From assembly GCA_963768775.1 (NCBI GenBank), contig CAVYIY010000008.1:62001-126000 (forward strand): 64,000 bases of DNA, read 5' to 3'. The first letter of the stretch is position 1; each line of letters begins with the position of its first letter. The position numbers and the translations under genes are program-made. The notes under the pieces were generated by a model that saw only the letters and a list, made by a program, of their open reading frames with translations, made no database searches and was not told where the DNA came from. The DNA comes from FEN-33 sp963768775 (GTDB taxonomy: Archaea > Thermoplasmatota > Thermoplasmata > Methanomassiliicoccales > UBA472). This document shows positions 8,329-16,902 of the stretch, in pieces.

Positions 8329-9189
8329 TCAATACGAGGTGGTCATATCCAGCTTGCCCTTCTTCCTTGCCAGCCGGTCAGCGTAGCGGAAGATGGCGAG
8401 GGAGATGACGAAGAATATGGCACAGGAGACCAAGAGGAAGAGGAAGATCTCCGCCACGCTGTACGATTGCAGCCCGCCGATATTCTCTACCCCTGAGCCG
8501 CTCAGTATGGCGCGGCGAATCGCCTCGAGCCAATAGGTTATGGGGATGCCCAGCCCGATCGCCTGCCCCCATTGCGGCAGAACGGTGATGGGGAATACCA
8601 CGCCGCAGAAAAGGTAGAACATGCCAGCTATGCCCTCGTTTATGCCCATGCCGTGCTTCGCGGTCAGGAAGGAAACGCCGGCGAGGGCGATCCCGATCAT
8701 GCAGATGCACGCTAGCCCGACGAGCATGGCCAATCCGAGCATCATCCAGTCCACTGAGGCCAGATTGATGTTGAGCCCGAGCACCAGGACCCCGAAGGCG
8801 AGCGTGATCAGGATGGCGATCGTGGTGATGATTATCTTGGGCACGGCGCGCCCCATGACGTACACGTAGAACGAGATCGGCGCGATGTAGATCTGCTTGA
8901 GCGTCTGGTAATGCTCCCTGTCCTCGTGGATGACCATCACTATGCCGAAGAGCACCTGCGCCACGTACATGTAGAAGGCGTTGCCGATGAACATGAAGGC
9001 GAAGATGTCCGGCCGGGTCAGGGAGCTGGAGAAGATCACCAGGTACATCAGCACCAGGATCAGGGTGGCGGAGATCGGCTTGGCGATCGAATAGACGACG
9101 AAGAGCCAGGGCTTGGTCCAGTTCGACTCGATCTGCCACCCGAGCCAGGCAGCATACTTCAGGGTGCGGAGCTGCTCCCTCACTGCCAT
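8329..9189 (-). CDS. ABC-2 type exporter permease (second permease)
   Basis: The 286-residue product has six hydrophobic segments spread along its length and a cytosolic N-terminus (MAVREQLRTLKY). It resembles ABC-2 permeases of the daunorubicin/polysaccharide export kind. The ATG overlaps the 3' end of the first permease by 10 bp. Together with the ATPase it should form a heteromeric exporter; the cargo is not evident. The nearby GT2/PIG-L genes could point to a glycolipid, but that is speculation. Confidence 0.85.
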   Translation of the reverse strand: MAVREQLRTLKYAAWLGWQIESNWTKPWLFVVYSIAKPISATLILVLMYLVIFSSSLTRPDIFAFMFIGNAFYMYVAQVLFGIVMVIHEDREHYQTLKQIYIAPISFYVYVMGRAVPKIIITTIAILITLAFGVLVLGLNINLASVDWMMLGLAMLVGLACICMIGIALAGVSFLTAKHGMGINEGIAGMFYLFCGVVFPITVLPQWGQAIGLGIPITYWLEAIRRAILSGSGVENIGGLQSYSVAEIFLFLLVSCAIFFVISLAIFRYADRLARKKGKLDMTTSY

Positions 9190-9996
9190 CTCAGGGTCAG
9201 CCTCCCCTCGCGCTTCGCCAGGTGCTCCATGTAGCGCAACGAGAAGCGCGCCAGCAATAGGAAGAGCACCGCCAGCCCGAGCATCACCACCAGTTCGAAT
9301 TGCCAAGTGAGGAAGGGGAAGACGTTGGAGCTGGCGAACATCAGCTGCCTCATCGCATCCAGTCCCAAGGTTATCGGGATGATGGAGCCTGCCGCCGCCA
9401 CCCAGAATCCCAATTGCTTCACCGGGAAGTAGAACCCGGAGACCAGGTAGATCGGCTCCTGCATCAGGGTGGAGAAGTTCATGGCGCCCCGGCCCCAGAC
9501 CATGTACAGCGAGGCGAACATCATGCCCATGCCATAGATGGCGACGAGCGTGACCAGGAAGACTGCGATGAGGGCGAGCGGCTCTGTCACTTGTATCTGC
9601 ACGTTGAAGATGAAGAAGCCCAGGACGAAGGTGGAGACCGCTCGGACCGAGGTGAAGAACATTCCCCCCACCGCCATTCCGGCCAGCACGGCCATGCGGG
9701 ACATCGGGGCCAGCATGTAGAGCTGCAGGTTGCCCGTCTCCTTCTCCCAATAGAACTGGGCCGCCATCGACCATAGGACATTGATCCAGAAGGCGGTCAT
9801 CGCCCCGCCCAGGACGACGAAGCCGGTGAAGACCTCCGGCGCGCCCATCGAACGATAGTAGAAGATGAAGGCGGCGATGCCGAGCAGAGGAAGGAAGATG
9901 TCGAACAGCACCCAGCTCGGCTCGCGCCAGGGACCCGAAGACGCGCGGGTAAGCCCGTCCCATCATCGCCCGGTAGTTCAGAAGCCAGTCGCTCAT
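9180..9996 (-). CDS. ABC-2 type exporter permease (first permease), frameshifted
   Basis: Residues from 9996 (MSDWLLNYRAMMGRAYPRV) continue in another frame as EPSWVLFDIFLPLLG with the expected six membrane segments. The join needs removal of one G near 9929 (CTGGCGCG instead of CTGCGCG). Its ATG overlaps the ATPase stop as ATGA. Start, membrane pattern and neighbours indicate one functional gene of about 271 codons interrupted by a probable sequence error. Reading straight through without correction gives a misleading 555-aa chimera with the downstream permease. Confidence 0.75.
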
Positions 9997-10969
9997 TCCA
10001 AACCCCTTCCCACCAATCCGATGAAGACGTCCTCCAGGGTGGGCTGGCTCTTTGCCAGGGATATGACCTTACCTTGCCTGGTGGTCATGAAGGAGATGAT
10101 ATCGGCGATGACTGACTCATCCTCGAGGACGAAGTCGATCTCCAATCGGCCGGGCTGCTCCTTCACCTCCGAGCCCTTTAACCCCCGGGAGCTGGCCGAT
10201 GCCACTCACTTGCGCGAATGGAGTCGCCACGATGCTGAATGTCGAGTTCCTGGAAAGGCTGCGACTTGAGGTTGGCGGGAGTATCGCACGCCAAAATGCG
10301 CCCCCGATCGATTATCGCTACCCGATCGCAGAGCTCGTCCGCCTCCAGCATGTAGTGGGTGGTGAGGAGCACCGTCTTCCCCTCTTGATCCTTGACCCAT
10401 CGGCGGATGTAGTCGCGGATGATGAAAGAGGCATTGACGTCCAGGCCAAGCGTCGGCTCGTCCAGGAAGATTAGGTCCGGATCGGTGACGAAGCCCCGGA
10501 CGACGTTCATCTTCTGCCTCTGTCCGGTGGAGATCGTTCTCAGGGTGGAGTTCTTCTTGTCGGCCAGGCCGAACGAGGTCAGCATCTCGTCGATGCGCCC
10601 TTCGCCACCTCGCTCGGGACGCCGTAGAACTGGGTGAACATCCACAGGTTCTCCCTGACGGTCAGTATGCCATAGCCAGAGGTCTCTCCGCCCGAGACCA
10701 TGTTGATGCGGCGGCGGATGCTCTGCGAGTCCTTGACGACATCGTGGCCGAGGACCTTGACCGTTCCAGAGCTTGGCAGGAGGAGCGTGGAAAGGATCTT
10801 GATCAGCGTGGTCTTGCCGGCACCGTTCGGGCCGAGGAGACCGAAAAGCTCTCCTTCCTCCAACCTGGAGGTCCACATTGTCGAGCGCTACGAGCGGTTC
10901 CTTCCCCTTCTTCCCGCCGAACGTTCGTGTCAGCGATTCGGCCTCGATGGCAAAAATCAAGGGCCTCAC
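9993..10969 (-). CDS. ABC exporter ATP-binding protein, frameshifted
   Basis: All motifs are present but in alternating frames. The N-terminus is in one frame, Walker A GPNGAGKTT (about 10820) in a second. The signature TISTGQRQ and Walker B LIFLDEPTLGLD return to the first frame, and the C-terminal ~70 residues are in a third. Breaks fall near 10870, 10605 and 10210. The order ATPase-permease-permease with 4-bp and 10-bp overlaps is typical of a DrrAB-like exporter operon. Three indels in one conserved gene suggest sequence error over decay. Confidence 0.75.
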
Positions 10970-11003
10970 CTATCCCGAAGGCGTTTGCAAAAGAGCGCCA
11001 AAA

Positions 11004-11195
11004 TCAGTTCTGCTTGCGCTGCCAGTAGGTCGTCACGTATCCAGCGATGCGGTTCCTCATGGTAATCGACTGGACATTGGTCAGCTTGCCCACCAAGACC
11101 TTGTTGGACTCGAAATCGGCACTGAAGACCTTTGGATACTTGCTGACGAGTTCGATGGCGACTCGCTTGATATAGGTAGGTCTGATCCTTCCCAT
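11004..11195 (-). CDS. rps17e: Ribosomal protein eS17
   Basis: The 63-residue protein starts MGRIRPTYIKR and contains LTNVQS and RNRIAGYVT, the conserved eS17 signatures. It belongs to the small ribosomal subunit. A TATA box at 11230-11239 lies about 35 nt upstream. Confidence 0.95.
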   Translation of the reverse strand: MGRIRPTYIKRVAIELVSKYPKVFSADFESNKVLVGKLTNVQSITMRNRIAGYVTTYWQRKQN

Positions 11196-11229
11196 TGTTA
11201 CACCAGGTAAATTCGGGTTAAGGGCTGAG

Positions 11230-11239
11230 CCTATTTAAG
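11230..11239 (-). promoter_or_regulatory. TATA box of rps17e
   Basis: The minus strand reads CTTAAATAGG, 35 nt before the eS17 start. It overlaps the 3' end of thyX. Confidence 0.5.
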
Positions 11240-11912
11240 TCTTTTTAACGAGACGCCTACGTGGCTTGCCGCAGCTCATCTTGCCTTCTGGGCATGGCCC
11301 GCGGACGCAGGGTGGACCGGCCTCCGAGAATATGCGCGGCGAGACCTCTTTCAGGAGGGCGAGCATCTCCTCCGCCATCTCCCTTATCTCCCATTGCGCC
11401 CGAGAGCACGTCCGCAAGGTTAAGAAATGCCACAGCTCCCGCGCGTTCATGGTGACCGTGATGTTAGTGGTGCAGGCGTTCGGCAGCACGTAGCGGGCAT
11501 CCTCGGCCGGGACCTTCTCCGCCAGATGGCGATAAGCCGCCCAGGCGGTCTGCATGGCCGAATCGAACTCCTGCTTCAGCACTTCATCCGCTGCCGCGGA
11601 GGGAGGGGTGACGTAGCTCGGCTCCTTGAGGGAGACGTATCGTTGACTCTGCTGGCTGAAGGATGCGATCCGATGGCGCACCAATTGATGGGTCAGCGCC
11701 CGGGACACGCCTTCGACGCTGAAAGTGTAGGAGGCATGCTCGATGACGGAGTGATGCCCCATCCCAGTGATCTCGGCGATCATGTTGCCCGCGCGCTCCG
11801 GGTCCACCTCCTCTAGCAACTTGCTCGCCGGCTTCTTGGAGTAGCAGGAGCGGCCCGCCGCGGCGCAGAGCCGCTCCGCATCCTTGGTATATGAGAGGAG
11901 ATGGACCTTCAT
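11235..11912 (-). CDS. thyX: Flavin-dependent thymidylate synthase
   Basis: The 225-residue product carries the ThyX motif RHR (79-81) followed by Ser89 in the RHR-x7-S spacing. The enzyme methylates dUMP to dTMP using methylene-tetrahydrofolate (or an archaeal pterin analogue), FAD and NADPH. Length and motif are standard. It implies that ThyA is dispensable or absent in this organism. Confidence 0.93.
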   Translation of the reverse strand: MKVHLLSYTKDAERLCAAAGRSCYSKKPASKLLEEVDPERAGNMIAEITGMGHHSVIEHASYTFSVEGVSRALTHQLVRHRIASFSQQSQRYVSLKEPSYVTPPSAAADEVLKQEFDSAMQTAWAAYRHLAEKVPAEDARYVLPNACTTNITVTMNARELWHFLTLRTCSRAQWEIREMAEEMLALLKEVSPRIFSEAGPPCVRGPCPEGKMSCGKPRRRLVKKT

Positions 11913-11954
11913 GCGATCACCCTATTGCCTTACAATCGATAACAGTCTTTCGCC

Positions 11955-12665
11955 TCACTGGTATTGATAGGAGAACGTCACTTCCTTGCCGTCGTCCGAT
12001 GCCTTGTAGCGCTTGCCCGCCTCCCCGTTCTGCAGTTCCTTGAGGCGGACCAACTGGACGGTCCTGTCCCCCAGCAGCTTGCGGATGCCGTCGATGTGCC
12101 CTTCGCCGATGACCGCGACGACGTTGCCATAGCGCGCCTCCGCCTCCAATATCCGGGCGGACATCAGCTGGTTGCGGTCGTCGATGAGCACGCGCTTGAG
12201 GGTGGGGAACTGCTCCCCGAACTGCTTGAGATAGGCATCTTCGTTCGCGGAGAAGCTCTCGAGCTCCGTCTCGACGCTTCTCCTGCTGGCGAACATTCCG
12301 GTGATGGCGGAGAGGAACAGCTTGAGGCGCTCTTTGATCGGCATCTCCCGCCACATCCTGTCGAACATCGACTGGGCGTCAATGTCGATCATCAACGTCT
12401 CCGCGCCCAGGAGTTGCGCCGCCTCCACCGCCGCCAGCATTTCGGAGCCGAGCTCGCTGCCGAAGTTCTTGGCCAGCCGCCTTTGGAATAGCGACAGCAT
12501 GCGATAGGTGAGGGGGCCTTGGCGCTGGACCTCGGGATGAGTGAGCGCGTAGTACCGCGATGGATCGAGCTCGACGCATACCGCTCCAGGCATCTCCCCC
12601 AGGATAACGCCCTTGACCTGGTCGGCGATCTTGAAGACGTGGCCGACCCCGATTAGCGTGATCAT
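11955..12665 (-). CDS. TraB/GumN family protein
   Basis: The 236-residue protein starts MITLIGVGHVF and has CVELDPSRY near residue 30 and VIGEGHIDGI near the C-terminus, matching the two conserved GxxH/E regions of TraB-like proteins. The family has been proposed to be hydrolase-like; its function in archaea is unknown. No membrane segment is obvious, unlike longer archaeal homologues that have C-terminal membrane helices. Confidence 0.75.
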   Translation of the reverse strand: MITLIGVGHVFKIADQVKGVILGEMPGAVCVELDPSRYYALTHPEVQRQGPLTYRMLSLFQRRLAKNFGSELGSEMLAAVEAAQLLGAETLMIDIDAQSMFDRMWREMPIKERLKLFLSAITGMFASRRSVETELESFSANEDAYLKQFGEQFPTLKRVLIDDRNQLMSARILEAEARYGNVVAVIGEGHIDGIRKLLGDRTVQLVRLKELQNGEAGKRYKASDDGKEVTFSYQYQ

Positions 12666-12768
12666 CCGCCCACACCAGCGTATCTACCGGTTTTAATCTT
12701 TCGTTCCATCGCTCCGCAAATCGCGCATTCGACTGGCGCCCGAATCGCAGATGGATTCTCCCAAAGCG

Positions 12769-12776
12769 TTTATGTA
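12769..12776 (+). promoter_or_regulatory. TATA box of the HAD phosphatase gene
   Basis: TTTATGTA lies 22 nt before GTG 12799, which supports that start and implies a leaderless mRNA. Confidence 0.5.
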
Positions 12777-12798
12777 ATGGGCGCCCTTCGTCGCTCTC

Positions 12799-13464
12799 GT
12801 GGAGAACGATCGCTCCTTCGATCTCGTCGCCTTCGACATGGATGGCGTCCTGGTGGACTATACCAGTTGTTGGACCTGGGTGCATCATCATTTCGGCGTG
12901 GACAATGAGCCGTCCTTGCTCTCCTTCGTGAACGGAGAGATAGACGACCGTGAGTTCATGCGCCGGGACATCGCACTATGGCGAGCGAAGAACCCCAAGC
13001 TGGACTTGGAGGCACTGAGATGCATCCTCGAGCCGCTCCCCTTCAATGAAGGGATCAGGGAGACAGTGGCGACGTTGAAGGAGCGGGGCATCAAGACCGT
13101 GATCGTCTCGGGCGGCCTAGACATCGTCGCGGAGAGGATCGCGGAACGATATGGCTTCGACGATTTCATCGCCAACGGCGTCGAGTCGGACCAATCAGGG
13201 CAGTTGACCGGAGAAGGGGTGCTGCGAGTCGAACTGCTGAATAAGAAGCTGGCCTTGGAGGCGTTCTTGCTCAAGTACTCCGTCACGCCCGAACGGGCGG
13301 CATGCGTCGGCGACAGCTTCATCGACATCCCGATGTTCAGGGCTTGCGGCATGTCGATCGCCTTCAATCCTATGGATCAGAGGGTGAGCGAGAGCGCGAC
13401 CTACGTGGTGCGTGCTCGGAACCTGAACGCGGTCCTTCCCTTCATCCTGAACCATGGCAAATAA
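12799..13464 (+). CDS. HAD-IB phosphatase, phosphoserine phosphatase-like
   Basis: The 221-residue protein has HAD motif I DMDG (Asp13, Asp15), motif II VSGG and motif III/IV with GDSFIDIPM. The layout with an inserted helical cap resembles SerB-type enzymes that dephosphorylate small metabolites. The substrate is not proven. It begins with GTG, backed by a TATA box 22 nt upstream. It converges with pcm, 5 bp between stops. Confidence 0.8.
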   Translation: MENDRSFDLVAFDMDGVLVDYTSCWTWVHHHFGVDNEPSLLSFVNGEIDDREFMRRDIALWRAKNPKLDLEALRCILEPLPFNEGIRETVATLKERGIKTVIVSGGLDIVAERIAERYGFDDFIANGVESDQSGQLTGEGVLRVELLNKKLALEAFLLKYSVTPERAACVGDSFIDIPMFRACGMSIAFNPMDQRVSESATYVVRARNLNAVLPFILNHGK

Positions 13465-13469
13465 ACGGC

Positions 13470-14123
13470 TCAATCCTTGAACCCATACTCCCCGATCAGC
13501 GGGACGAATACGCAGCCGCCGAGTTCATTCTCCGCGAACTTGCCTCCCTTGCGCACCACCCGCGTCAGCTCCTGGTACCAGCGTCCTCCGACGGGGATGA
13601 GCATCATGCCGTTCTCCGCGAGCTGCTGCTTCAGCGGCTCCGGGACATAGGGGGCGGCGGCAGCGATGGAGATGCGGTCGAATGGCGCGCGCTCCGGTAG
13701 GCCCTTGGTGCCGTCTCCGACGATGACCTCCACCAAGCTGTCGTAGCCCGCCGCCTTGAGGTTCCGCCGCGCGCTCTCTGCCAGCGAGGGAATGCGCTCC
13801 ATGCTGTACACCATGCCGTCCGGCTTGACCAGCTCGGCCATCACCGCGGCGTGGTAGCCTGAGCCTCCCCCAACCTCCAGGACCTTGAGCCCAGGCTTGA
13901 GGTCCAATCCCTCGGCCATCATCGCCACCATGTGCGGCGCCGAGATGGTCTGCCCCTCCCCTATTTGCAATGGCGTATCGATGTAGGCCTCATCGACCAT
14001 CTTCGCGGGAAGGAAGAGGTGCCTCGGCACTGTCTCCATGGCCCGGGTCACTCGATCGCTGGTGATGATGCCCTCCTCGACCAGGCGGCGGACCATCTCC
14101 CTGCGGGCGTCCTTCGGGCTCAT
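13470..14123 (-). CDS. pcm: Protein-L-isoaspartate O-methyltransferase
   Basis: The 217-residue SAM-dependent enzyme has IGEGQTISAPHMVA, the substrate-loop signature of PIMT, and VLEVGGGSGY as the SAM-binding motif. It repairs isoaspartyl residues in aged proteins. Length is normal. It lies 7 bp downstream of the zinc-finger gene, probably in one transcript. Confidence 0.93.
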   Translation of the reverse strand: MSPKDARREMVRRLVEEGIITSDRVTRAMETVPRHLFLPAKMVDEAYIDTPLQIGEGQTISAPHMVAMMAEGLDLKPGLKVLEVGGGSGYHAAVMAELVKPDGMVYSMERIPSLAESARRNLKAAGYDSLVEVIVGDGTKGLPERAPFDRISIAAAAPYVPEPLKQQLAENGMMLIPVGGRWYQELTRVVRKGGKFAENELGGCVFVPLIGEYGFKD

Positions 14124-14130
14124 GCTCCTC

Positions 14131-14730
14131 CTAGCTGTATGTGACCCTCATCGATTTGGCATAGATGCGCACGATGTCCTTGGCCGCAACTCCACCAGAC
14201 CTCACCGTCCCGTCGGTGGTCTTGATGTTGTGGATGACGACGTTGTCCTTGCCCACTTCCATCGTATCGCCGACGAAGAACTCCTCCTCCGGCAGCGCGA
14301 ACACCTCCGCCGCCAGTGTCTTGGAGTTCTTGTTGACTGAGATCTTTACCCTCACCCGGTCGAAGCGCTTCGCCCATATGGTATCGACCTCGGAGGCCTT
14401 GGCGGAGCTGACCCGCTTCTCGCCCTTCTCAATGGCAGTGATGGTGACGTTCATGTCGCCCACCCAAAGCTCGTCCTCGACCGAGATCGCCTCGTCCTCC
14501 CCGAACTCGAAATCGTAGGGCTTGGTCGCGCCCATGTCGCTCACGATTATCTTGACCTTCACGCTCTTCGGTTCCCTGACCAAGGCGGTATGCACGTGCC
14601 CGCACTCCTGGCATTTGACCGTCGTCTCTAGCACGTCGCGCCCTTTTGACATACGGCCCCTGAGCACCTCGTGCAGGCGCTTCACTCCGCAGGTGGGGCA
14701 ATCCAGATAAAGTGAGTTCGGTATAGCCAT
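14131..14730 (-). CDS. HVO_0476-type zinc finger protein
   Basis: The protein begins MAIPNSLYLDCPTCG and has two CxxC pairs (CPTCG, CQECG) forming a zinc ribbon, followed by a beta-rich C-terminal region of about 130 residues. It matches the archaeal HVO_0476 family as I recall it; function is unknown. An alternative ATG at 14751 would add seven residues. Its tight spacing to pcm suggests co-transcription. Confidence 0.75.
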   Translation of the reverse strand: MAIPNSLYLDCPTCGVKRLHEVLRGRMSKGRDVLETTVKCQECGHVHTALVREPKSVKVKIIVSDMGATKPYDFEFGEDEAISVEDELWVGDMNVTITAIEKGEKRVSSAKASEVDTIWAKRFDRVRVKISVNKNSKTLAAEVFALPEEEFFVGDTMEVGKDNVVIHNIKTTDGTVRSGGVAAKDIVRIYAKSMRVTYS

Positions 14731-14772
14731 GTTTCCATTCCGTTTTTCCATTAACGCACCGGAGTCTTTTAA

Positions 14773-15327
14773 CTATCGGTCGCAGTGGAAAGGCGCATCA
14801 TGCCCCGGGATGATGATCTCAGCGAACTCGGCAATCCGGTCCATGCTTCTCAAGGCGAGCTCTGCATCGTAATGTGCGCTGGGGATCACCCATTTCAGAT
14901 AATTGCTATGGGTAGGGATGGCGTCGCCCACGACGGCATACCGCTTCTCTGCCTCCACGAACACGCTAATGCTCTCGGGCGTATGCCCAGGCGTTCCCAC
15001 CATCTGGACACCTGGGAGGATATTCGTGGGATCCTCGTCCTTGCCTAGGGGGCCGGAGATCACCCTTGCTTTGGGGAAGAGGTCGTTATTCTCCCTGTGG
15101 TCAATGTGATTGTGGGTGTTGATGACGATATCGATCTCGCCCGGGTCGACGCTGATCTCCCGCAGTCTCTCCACGATCCTAGGGCGATATTCTGAGCTCG
15201 AGGTGTCGATGACGATGCTGTGCCCCTTGCACCTAACCAGGGTCGAGGAGCTGTGCGCCTCCAGCACCACTTTGCCGTCTCGGCGGATGAAACCGTTGCA
15301 GAGAACGACGACCTCGAACCCTCTCAT
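14773..15327 (-). CDS. MBL-fold metallohydrolase
   Basis: The zinc motif reads THNHIDH and further metal ligands follow (PGHTPES, GDAI, PGHDAPFH). The domain fills almost all of the 184 residues. The substrate class cannot be told. ATG 15327 overlaps the rhomboid stop as ATGA, so the two genes are translationally coupled; 10 upstream codons in the same frame are probably not used. Confidence 0.82.
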   Translation of the reverse strand: MRGFEVVVLCNGFIRRDGKVVLEAHSSSTLVRCKGHSIVIDTSSSEYRPRIVERLREISVDPGEIDIVINTHNHIDHRENNDLFPKARVISGPLGKDEDPTNILPGVQMVGTPGHTPESISVFVEAEKRYAVVGDAIPTHSNYLKWVIPSAHYDAELALRSMDRIAEFAEIIIPGHDAPFHCDR

Positions 15328-16199
15328 TTTGTCCTCACCTCGAAATCGCAAGTGCACTTAAGCTTGTTTCCCTTGAGCTCCAGGTCTCCCTGGCAATTGG
15401 GGCATTTGGCATGGGCGGCGAAGTATTCCAGCCAGGCGCGCTTGACGTCCGGCTGGGTCTCGTGCTTCACCTTCTCCAGCGCCTCCTTCAGCTCCGGCGT
15501 GGTCGCGAGGACCTCCAGCCCGCTGACGTCGGAAACGGTCACCTTCTCGATCCTCTTGGCCATTGCCGGGAGATACTGCGCCACGATCATGCCGACGAGG
15601 AAGCCGGCGATGTGCGCCGAGTAGGCCGTCGGACCTAGGGGATCGGACAAGGCGAAGAATGCCTGCAGCCCGAACCAGCTGCCCACCGCGGCCCAGACCG
15701 GAACTGATGGCAGGAAGATAATGAGGATGAACATGGGGATGCGGTCGCGCGGGTAGAGCAGCAGCATCGCTCCCATGGTGCCAGAGATCGCCGCCGACGC
15801 CCCGATGATGAGCCCGAGGCTGCCCCAGCGCACCACTGACTCCACGAGAACGCCGATCAGGCCGGCGGAGAAGTAGACGGCGGCGAACTTGAGCTTGCCG
15901 ACCCGGTCCTCCAGCTGCAGCCCGATGAGGAAGAGGAAGAGCATGTTGAAGAGGATGTGCGCTGCCCCATCGTGGATGAACATGCTGGTGAACACGGTGT
16001 AAATGTTATCGCCGGTCTGCAGGTAGATCGGTCGGAATCCCAGGTCTGCCTGTATCACGCCAGTGGGGCCGAGGATGGTGACGAAGAAGATGACGAGGTT
16101 GCCGATGATCAGCATCTGGGTCATGCCAAATCGCTTCAGGAAGGAAAGGGCGATGGTGACGGCGATGATCAGAATGATCGCAACGGAGGAGATGTCCAA
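15324..16199 (-). CDS. Rhomboid family intramembrane serine protease with C-terminal zinc ribbon
   Basis: Six or seven hydrophobic segments occupy residues 1-215. The catalytic dyad is likely Ser135 (GAS in TM4) and His196 (SAHIAGF in TM6). The cytosolic tail ends in a small zinc ribbon (Cys266, Cys269, Cys282, Cys284). Rhomboids cleave transmembrane substrates inside the lipid bilayer. The zinc ribbon may recruit a partner; that is inference. Confidence 0.87.
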   Translation of the reverse strand: MDISSVAIILIIAVTIALSFLKRFGMTQMLIIGNLVIFFVTILGPTGVIQADLGFRPIYLQTGDNIYTVFTSMFIHDGAAHILFNMLFLFLIGLQLEDRVGKLKFAAVYFSAGLIGVLVESVVRWGSLGLIIGASAAISGTMGAMLLLYPRDRIPMFILIIFLPSVPVWAAVGSWFGLQAFFALSDPLGPTAYSAHIAGFLVGMIVAQYLPAMAKRIEKVTVSDVSGLEVLATTPELKEALEKVKHETQPDVKRAWLEYFAAHAKCPNCQGDLELKGNKLKCTCDFEVRTK

Positions 16200-16325
16200 T
16201 CTATCACTCGAGACAGGTTAGATGCTGGCACGATATGTTGGTTTCGCTACGTTGATGAGTTGCACCCGATTCGAAGATGCTTTCCCAGGCATCAATTTGT
16301 ATCCCGACATCGATTGGGACCGTCC

Positions 16326-16901
16326 ATGATGCTGGATCCGGACCTGATCGTCAAGGAATGCGATGACGTCTACCCGCCTCGAGAAGACACTTTCCTCCTG
16401 ATCGACTGCGTTGAGCCGAGGAAGGGCCAGAAGGTGTTGGAGATGGGATGCGGCTCAGGCCTGCTGTCGCTCCATTGCGCCAAGATCGGGGCGGTCGTCA
16501 CCGCCGTCGACATAAACCTGAAGGCGGTCGCCTGCACTCTGGCCAATTTCCAGAGGAACGGCCTCCAGGCAGATGTCCGGAGCTCGGACCTCTTCTCCAA
16601 CGTCGATGGCAGATTCGACCTGATCCTCTTCAACCCGCCATATCTGACGGGGGCGGGGGAAGGGGAGCTGGAACGATCTTGGGCGGGGGGGAGAGACGGC
16701 ATCCAGATACTCGGGCGCTTCCTGCGCGAGGCGCCCGGGCACCTCCTTCCCGGAGGCCGCATGATTGTGCTGCTGTCAACGACGATGAAAAAGGCTCCCC
16801 TGGACAAGTCCCTCTCCGCTTTCAAGCGCCGCCGCCTGTGCGGCAAGAGGCTCTTCTTCGAGGAATTGTGGGTGGAAGAGCTTACTGTTGTGGCCCAGTA
16901 G
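16326..16901 (+). CDS. HemK2/MTQ2-type protein N5-glutamine methyltransferase
   Basis: The 191-residue class I methyltransferase has YPPREDT at the N-terminus, EMGCGSG as the SAM motif and NPPYL as the catalytic NPPY motif. HemK2 homologues methylate the GGQ glutamine of release factor eRF1/aRF1. ATG 16326 or the adjacent ATG 16329 fits the family N-terminus; the frame is open far upstream without similarity. It converges on gatE with 1 bp between stops. Confidence 0.85.
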   Translation: MMLDPDLIVKECDDVYPPREDTFLLIDCVEPRKGQKVLEMGCGSGLLSLHCAKIGAVVTAVDINLKAVACTLANFQRNGLQADVRSSDLFSNVDGRFDLILFNPPYLTGAGEGELERSWAGGRDGIQILGRFLREAPGHLLPGGRMIVLLSTTMKKAPLDKSLSAFKRRRLCGKRLFFEELWVEELTVVAQ

Positions 16902-16902
16902 A

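Noticed and set aside
8329..9996. A single 555-residue protein read straight through
   Set aside because: Its first ~240 residues are low-complexity out-of-frame translation of the first permease. The real genes are two permeases, the first with one frameshift.
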